Assembly: GCA_965218775.1 (NCBI GenBank)
Contig: CBDCLS010000003.1
Span: 248,001 to 312,000, forward strand
Direction of reading: 5' to 3'
Length of the DNA stretch: 64,000 nt
Origin: CAUZIZ01 sp965218775
GTDB taxonomy: Bacteria; Acidobacteriota; UBA6911; RPQK01; JAJDTT01
Under the pieces are notes generated by a model that was not told where the DNA came from, made no database searches, and was given only the letters and a program-made list of their open reading frames with translations. Shown in pieces: positions 42,764 through 51,601 of the stretch; positions within the stretch are counted from its first letter, which is position 1, and each line of letters opens with the position of its first letter. Made by a program: the position numbers and the translations under genes.

Positions 42764-45620
42764 AATGAAAGGAGAATCGCCGGTAAGAACCGATTTGTGC
42801 TGCACGTTGTTTTTACTCATGTGCGTGGGGCTCGGCTCGATGGCTGGTGCACGCACTGTAGAGTTTGAAACCACGCAGGTCACACGGGCGGACGTGATCC
42901 TCTCGCCCGACGGGGAGCAGCTGATTTTCACGATGCTGGGTCACCTGTTCCGTCTGCCGGTCTCAGGCGGTGCTGCCGAACAGCTCACCTTTGGGCCCTA
43001 CTACAACACCGACCCAGCGTTTTCGCCTGACGGTACCCGTGTGCCCTTCGTCTCCGACCGCGACGGCAGCGAGGGCAACGTGTTTGTTTTGGAGCTGACG
43101 ACAGGGCAGATGGCCCAGATCACGCGCGAGTCCTGGGCTGGTTTACCCACGTGGACTCCGGATGGGGATGCGATTGTCTATCTCGTGCGTGAGACCGCTC
43201 GCAGAGAGGAGGCTCTGGTACGCCGGGTTACCCTGGCCGGTGGAGAGCCAGAAACCCTCAGTGCTCCGCCGCGGCGTTTCGGTTCGGTTATCTATCTGTC
43301 AGACGGGCGTCTTGCCTGGACCGTGTTTGAGGGAGGCAACGGATCCCGAGATCGTACCACGCGGATTGAGGTAATGAGTCCGCGGGGCACCGTATCGACC
43401 TTGCGCACGCTCGAGGGAACCGCCCGACGTGTTGTCGCAAGTCCTACGGGTGATGGGTTCTACTGCCGCTGCAACGTCCCCCTACCGGGACGAGATTCGG
43501 AAGACCTGCTGCTGTTTGTTAGCGCGCCCAACCGGGCCGAGAGACTGGTCCTCCCGCTGGCCTCCCGCTGGGGGTTGCGCCCCAGGTTTGCGGTGGCCTC
43601 CGACAACAAGAGCCTCTACCTGGGCCAGGCCGGCCGGCTCTTGAAGATTGAGCTGCCCAGTGGCGCCCGCGAACCCATTGCCTTCAGCAGCCGAGTCAAG
43701 CTGGAAATTCAAGACCCAATGCCACCACCCAAGCCGGCTCTCACGACTGGAAGCGCCGTGGCATTGCGTAGCGTGTTGAGCCCCAGGATGTCGCCGGATG
43801 GACGGAGCTTGGTCTTCATGGCTGCCGGCTATCTCTGGCAACAACCCCTGGACGGAAGCCAGGCACAGCGCTTCTTCGAGGGCAGCGGTTTCGAGACAGA
43901 ACCGGCTTTCTCGCCGGACGGGCGGCAGCTCGTGTTTTTGTGGGGCAAGTATGGGAAGAGAGAAGTCAGAGTGTTCGACCTTGAAAGCCGGCAGACGCGT
44001 ACGCTCACCTCCGGGCTCGACTATTGGCAACCGAGCTGGAGCCGTGACGGACGGCGCTTGGTCTTTGTTGAGTATGAAGGCTTCGCCGGCCGAGTGGTGG
44101 CAGTAAACCTCAGCGATGGCAAGAAGGAGAAACTCGCCGACGCGGGATTCTGGTCGCCGCGTCCGCACTTTTCGGCTGACGGCGAGTCGCTCTACTTCAC
44201 GGCCAACACCACCGGCACCGGGATGCTCTACCGTCTACCGCTCAAGGAAAAGGCAAAGGCGGAGCCGATTGCCCAATTGGCCCGCCACCTGAGCGATGGG
44301 CTCGTCTCCCCCGACGGCAAGTGGTTGGCTTTTCGGCGCAACACCGAAATCTGGGTGGCGCCACTGGGCGGCGAGCCGGTCACGGAGGCGGATGTCCGCC
44401 GATTCAGCCCGGAAGGCGGCAGGACTTTCGCCTTCACGCCGGACTCCCTGGCGTTGATCTATGCTGCTGGCAACCGCGCCTGGCGACACCCGCTGGCGAG
44501 CGGTGAGCGGGAGGAAATACCGCTTCGACTGGCGTTGCAACGCCCCACCCCGCCACCGTTGCTGGTGCGGCGGGTTCGGGTGATCGATTTCGCCGCGGGG
44601 GGCTTTGGTCGCGAGACCTCTCTCTACATCGAGCAGGGTCGCATCCGCTGGATTGGCTCGGAACGTGGGCGCATGCTTCCGCAGGAGGTAGTCATTGTAG
44701 ATGCGGGAGGTCGGTTTGCGATCCCCGGGCTATTCGATCTCCATGTGCACGGGGGAGGAGCTAATCAAGAGGCGTTTCTGGCGTATGGGGTCACTTCGGT
44801 CCGCGACACGGGTGGCTGGCTCTCGTGGATGAACGCTCTGGCCGACCGTGGCGAAGCCACCAGCGACCCTGTACCCCGCTACTTTTTCTCAGGCGAGGTT
44901 TTTGAAGGAGCGGAGCCTAGATGGGGCGATGGTTTCCTACAGGTTTACAACGAGGACGACGCCCGGGCCTATGTGCGCCGCTGGAAGCAGTCGGGGGCAC
45001 AGTTCATCAAGGTCTATTTCTCACTTTCGTGGCCATTGCAGCGTGCAGTGGCCGAGGAAGCCCGACGGCTGGGCTTACCTGTGGTCGGACACGGTACGCA
45101 TGTTGAAGAAATTACCAAAAGCGTCACCTTGGGATACGCCGTTCTGGAACATACTGCCTCCAATCGTCTTTACGACGACGTGCTCCAGATGTTCGTCGCA
45201 GCGGGCACCCGTTGGGATCCCACACTGGCGGTTATGGGTGGCAATGCGTTGTTGCTGCGGGATGAACCCGAACGCTTGTGGGACCACAAGTTTCGAGCTT
45301 TCACCCCGGAGTCGTACATCCGCTTTGCCCAGACGCGCAGCTATAGAAGAGGCGTAGGAGACAAAGCACTACGCGGGAATATGATGGAACAATTTGCGAG
45401 CATTCGCGCGGCGCATGGCCGTGGCGTCAAGCTCCAGGTTGGGAGCGACGCGCCTAACCCGGAGTGTTTCTTTGGATCGTCGCTACACTGGGAGCTAGAA
45501 CACTTTGTCCAAGCCGGGCTTGCACCGCTGGAGGTGCTTCAAATTGCCACCCAGGAGGCCGCGGCTGCTGTCGGCACTGATGACGACCTCGGCACGCTGG
45601 CACCCGGCAACCTGGTGTAA
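42756..45620 (+). CDS. secreted beta-propeller plus amidohydrolase protein, C-terminus cut
   Basis: A 954-residue exported protein: signal peptide about residues 12-32 (CTLFLLMCVGLGSMAGA); TolB/PD40-type WD-like repeats about 45-580 (several SPDG...L(V/I)F units, such as FSPDGRQLVFLWG and VSPDGKWLAFRRN); then an amidohydrolase TIM barrel from about 600 with GLFDLHVHGGG (metal HxH), KVYF (bridging Lys), VVGHGTHVEE and LQVGSDAPNPE. Such proteins hydrolyse amide or peptide bonds in the periplasm. The frame ends TLAPGNLV, where relatives continue with ADLVLLD and a final strand of 30-40 residues. The missing end coincides with transposon debris from about 45630. The barrel core looks complete. 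Confidence 0.85.
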   Translation: MNEMKGESPVRTDLCCTLFLLMCVGLGSMAGARTVEFETTQVTRADVILSPDGEQLIFTMLGHLFRLPVSGGAAEQLTFGPYYNTDPAFSPDGTRVPFVSDRDGSEGNVFVLELTTGQMAQITRESWAGLPTWTPDGDAIVYLVRETARREEALVRRVTLAGGEPETLSAPPRRFGSVIYLSDGRLAWTVFEGGNGSRDRTTRIEVMSPRGTVSTLRTLEGTARRVVASPTGDGFYCRCNVPLPGRDSEDLLLFVSAPNRAERLVLPLASRWGLRPRFAVASDNKSLYLGQAGRLLKIELPSGAREPIAFSSRVKLEIQDPMPPPKPALTTGSAVALRSVLSPRMSPDGRSLVFMAAGYLWQQPLDGSQAQRFFEGSGFETEPAFSPDGRQLVFLWGKYGKREVRVFDLESRQTRTLTSGLDYWQPSWSRDGRRLVFVEYEGFAGRVVAVNLSDGKKEKLADAGFWSPRPHFSADGESLYFTANTTGTGMLYRLPLKEKAKAEPIAQLARHLSDGLVSPDGKWLAFRRNTEIWVAPLGGEPVTEADVRRFSPEGGRTFAFTPDSLALIYAAGNRAWRHPLASGEREEIPLRLALQRPTPPPLLVRRVRVIDFAAGGFGRETSLYIEQGRIRWIGSERGRMLPQEVVIVDAGGRFAIPGLFDLHVHGGGANQEAFLAYGVTSVRDTGGWLSWMNALADRGEATSDPVPRYFFSGEVFEGAEPRWGDGFLQVYNEDDARAYVRRWKQSGAQFIKVYFSLSWPLQRAVAEEARRLGLPVVGHGTHVEEITKSVTLGYAVLEHTASNRLYDDVLQMFVAAGTRWDPTLAVMGGNALLLRDEPERLWDHKFRAFTPESYIRFAQTRSYRRGVGDKALRGNMMEQFASIRAAHGRGVKLQVGSDAPNPECFFGSSLHWELEHFVQAGLAPLEVLQIATQEAAAAVGTDDDLGTLAPGNLV

Positions 45621-45687
45621 TCGTACACGTTGGATTAGCCTATGGGGAGGGGATAGCGATAGGATTACTCTGACCTGTAGCGGGTGA

Positions 45688-46422
45688 TTGGGCGAAGGCA
45701 ACGTGAGCGGTTGTGCGCCGCAGGATCTAGACGGAAAGGAGGGGCTGGGAGTCCCCGCTTGTGGAGTGAGAAAGCCCCCAGCCACTAGTCAACTCCAGCT
45801 TCAGGGTGACTTCAACGGGGCCCCTTTGTCAAGGCTTGCGACCCTCGGTTTGAAGGTCTATGAGTGGGTGCCGGACTTTCGTCGTCGCTGCCCCCTATGT
45901 GCGGGTGCCGGCTGTGCCGTGCGCCAGGGCTTGTATTTCCGACGGGTTGTGGATGGCGATGGGGCAGTGTATGAGCGTTTTCCTGTTCCTCGCTTCTTGT
46001 GCCAGCGTAAGGGTCCGCGTCAAGCCCGGGACCGAACCTTCAGTGTCTTGCCCACCGAGCTGGTGCCGCGGCGGCGTTTCGCCCTGCCCTTGATGCTGCG
46101 GCTGCTCCGCCAGCGATCGGTCCGGCAGGTTCTGGATGCTCTGGCTACCCTCTCTGCAGACAGCCGCGGGGTCCTGTTGCCCGATGAAGTGCTCGTCTAT
46201 CGGATCCTGCATCTGTTTTCCAGGGTCTATGAGCGTTTGCAATCCTTTCCCGTGCCCGAGACCCCCCTGGCTGCGGGTCTACAGGATCCCAGGAGTCAGG
46301 CCCAGGCCGTTTTCCAAGCCCTCGCCGAAGGCCAAGCCCGAGGGTCTCCTCTGGCAGGGGTGGGCGCCTTCCACCAGCGTTACTTTCCTCATCTGCTGTT
46401 CGATGTCCGGCTGAGCCACTGA
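45688..46422 (+). CDS. DUF6431-like transposon-associated protein
   Basis: A 244-residue frame whose core, RRCPLCAGAGCAVRQGLYFR (zinc-type CxxC), YERFPVPRFLCQRKGP, and TFSVLPTELVPRRRFALPLM, resembles the DUF6431 proteins found beside IS481-like transposases. A C-terminal region resembles coiled or helical sequence without motifs. The GTG at 45703 or later starts may be the real ones. It is followed 200 bp later by a truncated transposase on the same strand, which fits a two-gene element. Role in transposition is unproven. Confidence 0.6.
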   Translation: MGEGNVSGCAPQDLDGKEGLGVPACGVRKPPATSQLQLQGDFNGAPLSRLATLGLKVYEWVPDFRRRCPLCAGAGCAVRQGLYFRRVVDGDGAVYERFPVPRFLCQRKGPRQARDRTFSVLPTELVPRRRFALPLMLRLLRQRSVRQVLDALATLSADSRGVLLPDEVLVYRILHLFSRVYERLQSFPVPETPLAAGLQDPRSQAQAVFQALAEGQARGSPLAGVGAFHQRYFPHLLFDVRLSH

Positions 46423-46620
46423 GCCGTCCTGTGTCGGGCTCGCAAAGCGGGGCTCGCCAGCTCTTCCTGGTGCGCTCCTGCGGCTCCCCGACAGGGCCCC
46501 ACTCCCCATTGTTTGCACCCCCGGGAACTCCTTCCTCCAGAAAAAACCTCCCTCCACACTCCCGGATAGGGCCGCCGGGGCTCCCGGGTGGCAAAAGGGA
46601 CGGAAAGGAGGTCTTTTTCT

Positions 46621-46974
46621 ATGGATCGAGACAAACGACAAAGCATCGCCATCTTCCGCTACGGCATCATTGCCCGGGTCCTCCATGCCCCCGCCGGTCA
46701 GGGCGCCTACTTCCGCCAGCTGGCCCAAGAGGAGCTCCCGGTCCCCTTCCGGGGTCCCCGACGCTACTCGGAGGCCACCTTCAAGGCCTGGCTGCGAGCC
46801 TACCGCCGTCACGGTCTGGAGGGTCTGATGCCCACCTCCCGATCCGACCGCGGTCAATCCCGCGTCATCGGATCCGAACTCAGCCGGCTCATCCGGACCC
46901 TCTTGGCCCAACACCCCAGCTTGTCGGTCCCTCAGCTGCGCGAGCTGCTCATCGCGGCCGGCCACATCACCTAG
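46621..46974 (+). pseudogene. N-terminal fragment of an IS481-like transposase
   Basis: A 117-codon frame with a strong AAAGGAGG ribosome site. RQSIAIFRYGIIARVLHAPA, ARR-type helix-turn-helix YSEATFKAWLRAYRRHGLEG and LMPTSRSDRGQSRVIGSELS are the DNA-binding start of a transposase. The DDE catalytic part never follows; the frame stops at 46974. Downstream DNA (lipoprotein stub) is unrelated, so it was cut by rearrangement. Confidence 0.75.
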
Positions 46975-46982
46975 GAGCAATA

Positions 46983-47057
46983 ATGAGAGCCCTCAGGCTT
47001 GGCTGTTTGTCAGCCCTCGTGCTCTTTACATTCGCCGCCTGTTCTCAGCAGCCTGCA
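46983..47057 (+). pseudogene. lipoprotein signal-peptide stub
   Basis: An ATG frame reads MRALRLGCLSALVLFTFAAC followed by SQQPAG, a perfect lipoprotein signal with lipobox FAAC, preceded by AGGAGCAATA. After about 25 codons it runs into the 3' end of the convergent glycosidase-like gene (junction near CTGCAG, 47051-47056). It is the beginning of a lost lipoprotein gene. Confidence 0.6.
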
Positions 47058-48039
47058 GGGAGGCGTAGACCTGTACCGGCTTTCCTTGCGCTAGTTGCTT
47101 GAACGCCTGGATATCGTCACCGCCGGGGAAGGCATAGTCACCGATGATAAGAATATCCAGCAGGCCCTCGTTGATCCATGTGCGCAGATCAAAGCCATCA
47201 AGTCGGCAAGCTACTAGATTCTCGTCTACCCGCACGGCGAGCTTAATGGGCCGGCCGCGCTGCCGGGCCTGCTCATCCAACCGCTGCCGTACTGTGCGCA
47301 AAAAGTCTGTCAGGAAGACCGCGTTACGATATTCCAGAAACGCCCGGAAGAACCGTGGAGCGCGCATCAAGTCAAGTTCTATACCGTCAAAGTCGTACTT
47401 ATCAAAAATCTCTTCTATCGTCCGCAACTTGAGTTCACGCACTTCGGGCACGGCAAAGTTCAGGGAAGTGACGAACATGGAATCGGGGAAATAAACCTCG
47501 TCCCGAATGCTGGCTTTGACGGCATGCCCCTGTCCGTCAATAATTTTTCCCGCTCCCATCATCCACTCAGGATGCTCTACCTTAAAGGTGGGAAACAAGT
47601 CGGGCAGGAAAGCGTCGTGGATGTCATTAATTCGGAAAGAGTAAAAGATGTCCAAACCCCGCTTTTTTGCCTCACGCACCACGACCTTCGGGGGGTCATT
47701 GCCTTCCTTTATCCAGCGGAGAAGGTCGGGATCGACCTGGCCGATGCGCGCGCCGGTCAGTTCCAGGACCTCGCTGACATAGCTCGCGGTATTGCCGCCG
47801 GGGAGATCGCACCAGAAGAGGGCGTCCACGTGGCTGTCTTCCAGAGGGTGGAAGATGTTCTTTATCCAGGCATCGACGCTGCCGTTTGCACTGCTGAAGA
47901 CAACAAATCCATCACAATTAAAAATCACTCGGTACGGTTTGACGGCCGAGCGCTCGGCGGCTGCGCACGGATTTCCCAGGGATGACAAAACCACCAGTGC
48001 CAGTGCCAGTACCAGTGATTGTTTAGCTGTCTTGCTCAT
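47026..48039 (-). pseudogene. secreted GHL10/DUF187-like glycosidase, 3' truncated
   Basis: A 337-residue frame with a signal peptide (AKQSLVLALALVVLSSLGNP) and a TIM-barrel-type glycosidase-like body: VVREAKKRGLDIFYSFRIND, HPEWMMG, SLNFAVPEVRELKLRTIEEI and FDGIELDLMRAPRFF, which is the family's catalytic-site strand (D-G-(I/L)-(E/D)-L-D). Relatives act on extracellular polysaccharide. After KPVQVYASL (near 47056) the frame enters unrelated DNA, losing about the last quarter of the usual length. The active-site region is retained, but the barrel is incomplete. Confidence 0.7.
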
Positions 48040-48200
48040 TGTTGGCTTTTTCCTCTATCAAGCTATGCCACCTCGCGCGGATTCATGCTCTGGTTGATGA
48101 CGCTTCCTTCCTCGCTTCGACATCGAGAATCTGCTTGCCCTCCTGAGCTGTATCAGACTATCCTAATGCACGGATCAACTTTTGGGGAACAGGCCAGTAG

Positions 48201-48743
48201 TTCGACTGTTTGACTTAGACCCCATCCAGCTTGTCTGGATGGTGAATCAGTTTGGAAGGCTAGGAGAAACGCGCTCAACACCCGCCTCCTTTCCCCATCC
48301 CGCCGCCGACGGCGGCGGGATGGGGAAAGGAGGTTCATCCGGTAAATGGGGAGGTGTCGCCAGTCAAAGGCAGGCCGTGGAAACTGCCGCACTATGCAAA
48401 CCGTGGAAAAACAAGTAGTTCTGGAGGAGAACTGGCAAGTGCTCGCAGTTGTTTTTTCACCGTTCGCACAGCGCTTGGAAAACTCCGTATCACGGGCTTG
48501 CTGGCCCGGTTCGATGTCGCTCGGAGTTTTCCACAGTTCCCACGGCCTCTGCTACTGCAGCCGACTATATGGACAAGCGAACGGGGAAGCAGATTTGGGA
48601 TCCGGAAGGTGCCGACCCACGTCCCCACCTCCCCATTTACCGGATGACCCGGAAAGGAGGGATTTGGGGGCCACAACGGACTAGCCTTCCAAACTGATTC
48701 ACCAACGGCACAAGGCCGTTGGGGTCTAAGTCAAACAGTCGAA
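48201..48743. mobile_element. 543-bp non-autonomous element with hairpin-bearing terminal repeats
   Basis: The two ends are inverted copies of 63 bp: TTCGACTGTTTGACTTAGAC and CTAGCCTTCCAAACTGATTC at the outer and inner limits. Each contains a perfect 8-bp stem with loop CTTGT (48222-48242; inverse at 48702-48722). A 4-bp direct repeat GTAG flanks it (48197-48200, 48744-48747). Inside are a 23-bp perfect palindrome (48285-48333) and a nested 21-bp inverted repeat (48336-48356 with 48626-48646, CATCCGGTAAATGGGGAGGT). No protein is encoded. Confidence 0.72.
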
Positions 48744-48913
48744 GTAGGTACAAGGCAAAATCCCGTTCCGCAACTCGCCATACGAAAGGCTGAGCACTGA
48801 TGATTACCCTCGCACACTTCACACAATTGGAGTTTCCGATCGGACTTTTCATTTTTCTCCTTGGCTTTGCGGCCGGGCTTGCCGCCGCCCATGCCCGCAG
48901 CTGGGCTGTATCG

Positions 48914-50551
48914 ATGCGAACCTACCCATGGGCTTTCGGCCCCACCATGATGCTTGCTCTGATGTTCGTGAGTGCGACGGCGCGCGCCGACGTGATCATT
49001 AGTGAGATCATGTATAACCCGAGCGGATCCGATTCCAACAAAGAGTGGGTGGAAATATTCAACAACGGCCCAACCTCCGTCAACTTGGGAGGGTGGGTAT
49101 TCGAAGACATCCAAGACATGAACGCGGCAACGGCCATTCCGAGTGGAACGATGTTAGGCCCAGACCAATCACTCGTCCTGGTGGGAGATGCCACGAATTT
49201 CGATACGAAATGGGGAACCGGGATCAATCGCATTGAATTGGGCAACTTCCCCGCTCTCGACAATACCCCCTCGGCAACGAACGAGATTCTAGCGATTAAG
49301 GACAAGTTTGGCGTCGTTCGTGACCAAGTAAACTACGATAGCGGAAAGGGTTGGCCCCTGAATGTTAATTGCTGTACAAACGGTCCCAGCATTTACGTAT
49401 TACCCGAGTTCTTGACCTCTTCCGGCAATGACATCGGCTCGAATTGGAGTCATTCAACACCACTGATTGATGGTTCCTCTTACAGCCTGGCAAGTCCTTC
49501 CTTAGAAAAAGCCTCGCCTGGTATCGTCGCCACGGAGCCAACGGTCTTCCCAGCCTTTACTCCTTCTCCTGATGCGGCTTGGTCGATGGTTGTTTTTCCG
49601 GATACGCAATACTACGTCAATACCCCAGATCAAGCCTTCATGCCGTTCTTCGTCGATATGGCCGAGTGGGTGCGGGATAACCGCGACGCCTTCAATATCC
49701 AAGTGGTGCTCCATGAGGGGGATATCGTCAACAGGAACAGTGATGAGAGTCCTGGGAGCGGTGAAAATCCTTCCACGCTGCAATGGCAAAACGCGCAAGC
49801 GGCGATGGGTATTCTCAATGGCGAAGTGCCCTACATCTTTGCCATGGGAAATCATGATGTTGGCATCAGCGACGCGCGGAGCGAGCCGGAGAACCGCACG
49901 ACTCGCTTCAACGATTTTTTCCCCCCTTCCGATAATCCGCTTGTCGATCCCCTGCAAGGCGGGATTCTCAAAGGAGTCATGGTATCAGATCATCTGGAAA
50001 ACGCCTATTTTGAGGTAACCGCACCCGATGGTCGGCAACTGCTGATTGTATCGCTAGCGTGGGACCCTCTAACAGAACAACTCAGTTGGGCCAATCAGAT
50101 TGTGTCGCAATCGAAGTACGATGCTCACACTGCCATTCTGCACATCCATACCTATTTGGAGAGCGACGACATCCGCAACAGCGATGGGGAGATTGCGTGG
50201 AACGAATTGGTCAAAGCGAACGGAAACTTCGAGATGGTTTTCAACGGACACGTGCCGGGCGACGGTGCGGGCTACCTGGTCAGCACGGGAGTTGAAGGCA
50301 ATCAGGTGCATCAGATGGCTTTTAACACGCAATCAGAGGGCAACGGCGGCAACGGTTGGATTCGCGTTCTCGAGTTCCTGGAAGATGGGCAAACCGTTCG
50401 GGTAAGAACTTATTCTCCTTCTTTAGGTTATATTCGGGATGATGCCGCCAACGAATTCATGTTCGAACTAACCCGAATTTCTCATGGAGAAAGCCGAAAG
50501 GGTGATTTTAGTCGATTTCTCGACGCCGGTCTGGGTCAAAGTCTTCGCTGA
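48914..50551 (+). CDS. secreted lamin-tail plus metallophosphoesterase protein
   Basis: A 545-residue exported protein: signal peptide WAFGPTMMLALMFVSATARA (start chosen at 48914 because the earlier ATG at 48800 adds a second hydrophobic segment); lamin-tail domain about 22-140 (VIISEIMYNPSGSDSNKEWV, NLGGWVFED); then a calcineurin-like phosphoesterase domain about 200-460 with FPDTQYY (D), HEGDIVN (D), GNHDVG (N-H) and FNGHVPG (H). This pair is found in extracellular nucleases/phosphatases. The last 20 residues (SRKGDFSRFLDAGLGQSLR) look foreign, next to transposon debris; the domain is otherwise complete. Confidence 0.83.
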   Translation: MRTYPWAFGPTMMLALMFVSATARADVIISEIMYNPSGSDSNKEWVEIFNNGPTSVNLGGWVFEDIQDMNAATAIPSGTMLGPDQSLVLVGDATNFDTKWGTGINRIELGNFPALDNTPSATNEILAIKDKFGVVRDQVNYDSGKGWPLNVNCCTNGPSIYVLPEFLTSSGNDIGSNWSHSTPLIDGSSYSLASPSLEKASPGIVATEPTVFPAFTPSPDAAWSMVVFPDTQYYVNTPDQAFMPFFVDMAEWVRDNRDAFNIQVVLHEGDIVNRNSDESPGSGENPSTLQWQNAQAAMGILNGEVPYIFAMGNHDVGISDARSEPENRTTRFNDFFPPSDNPLVDPLQGGILKGVMVSDHLENAYFEVTAPDGRQLLIVSLAWDPLTEQLSWANQIVSQSKYDAHTAILHIHTYLESDDIRNSDGEIAWNELVKANGNFEMVFNGHVPGDGAGYLVSTGVEGNQVHQMAFNTQSEGNGGNGWIRVLEFLEDGQTVRVRTYSPSLGYIRDDAANEFMFELTRISHGESRKGDFSRFLDAGLGQSLR

Positions 50552-50668
50552 GGGCGGTGCGGAGTGCGACAGACGTCGTGAAGCCTGTGTTCAGAGCGGA
50601 AACCCGGTTTTTCAGACACACCCAGACGCCTCAGTTGCACAGGGCTGGGATTTCCGACTTTCCTTGAC

Positions 50669-51038
50669 TCAACCGAGCTGTTGAAGCTGGGCCAAGGCTT
50701 GGGCATAGAGCGGTTGGTAAGGATAACCCTCGCTCAGCGACAAGCTCACCCGTCGGACGCTGACCCGAATCTGCCCTCCTATCTTCAACAGTTTGAGGCG
50801 GATCGTCTGGCATTGCGCCTTCGCCCACTGGGTCCCCTTCAACGCGACGCCCCTCAGTGTGTGCATCAGATTATAGGCCACCGAGGAGAACCACAAGCGC
50901 AGCTGATTGCTCTTCATGCGGTGCGTCGAGGTCCGATCGGCAAACAGCTCTAGCTGCTGCTCCTTAATCCGATTCTCCGCTTCCCCTCGCGCGCAGTACA
51001 GCTCCTCGTACAGCTTTTGGGCGGGCCACCCTAACGCC
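50669..51038 (-). pseudogene. C-terminal fragment of an IS1380-family transposase
   Basis: About 120 codons on the minus strand in one frame: LYEELYCARGEAENRIKEQQ, LELFADRTSTHRMKSNQLRL and WFSSVAYNLMHTLRGVALKG. The E in EAENRIKEQQ is the third catalytic residue of IS1380 transposases. The N-terminal two-thirds are missing beyond 51038. The stop is at 50669. Confidence 0.85.
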
Positions 51039-51345
51039 CTTGAACATCATCCAACTTCGTATCAATCGACACCGCCGCGCCCGACCCGCAGGTCCGCGTT
51101 CGCATCATCCACGGCGATGCCACGATCCGCGATGACAAGGTCATCCGACTCTCGGAACTGAAAACCATCATCTCGCTCCTTGTAAATGGCGAGATCAACT
51201 GAGCCTGCATGCGTACGTCCACAATGAACGGGAAAAATCCCTGCTCATACTTAAGTGACGGAGCGAACGCCTTGCAAATCGATGGAGTCGAGAGTATTTT
51301 GAGTGACTTGCAAAAAATTGATCGGGTGATCAAAGGATACTAACT
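51039..51345 (+). other. unidentified protein-like remnant
   Basis: In one plus-strand frame the sequence looks like a protein end: VSIDTAAPDPQVRVRIIHGD, RLSELKTIISLLVNGEIN, a TGA, then MNGKNPCSYLSDGANALQID and GVESILSDLQKIDRVIKGY with stop. I do not recognise it and the internal stop argues for a decayed gene. Confidence 0.35.
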
Positions 51346-51350
51346 CTTCG

Positions 51351-51445
51351 AGTTTTAAGTTCTGAGTTCTGAGTTTTGACGTGACCAGGGGTCAGCCGGT
51401 CAGGGGGTCAGCTGGTCAGATTCCTGGCTCCTGGCTCCTGACTCC
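51351..51445. repeat. short tandem low-complexity tract
   Basis: Iterations of TTCTGAG, GGTCAG and GGCTCCT follow each other (AGTTCTGAGTTCTGAGTTTT, CTGGCTCCTGGCTCCTGACT). Simple repeats of this kind are common in intergenic DNA of such genomes; no function is suggested. Confidence 0.6.
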
Positions 51446-51601
51446 TTCTTTATGTCTCGAGACACAGGTAGGCCAGAATTTCTAAAGAACACCTTAACAA
51501 TAACGCTGTCGTTTATTATGCAGTGCCCTTCCTCTGCGCTGGTGTGGAGACTGGTCGTCCCCCTCTTTCCTCATTCAGGAGGGCCTACAGCGCTTCACGG
51601 C

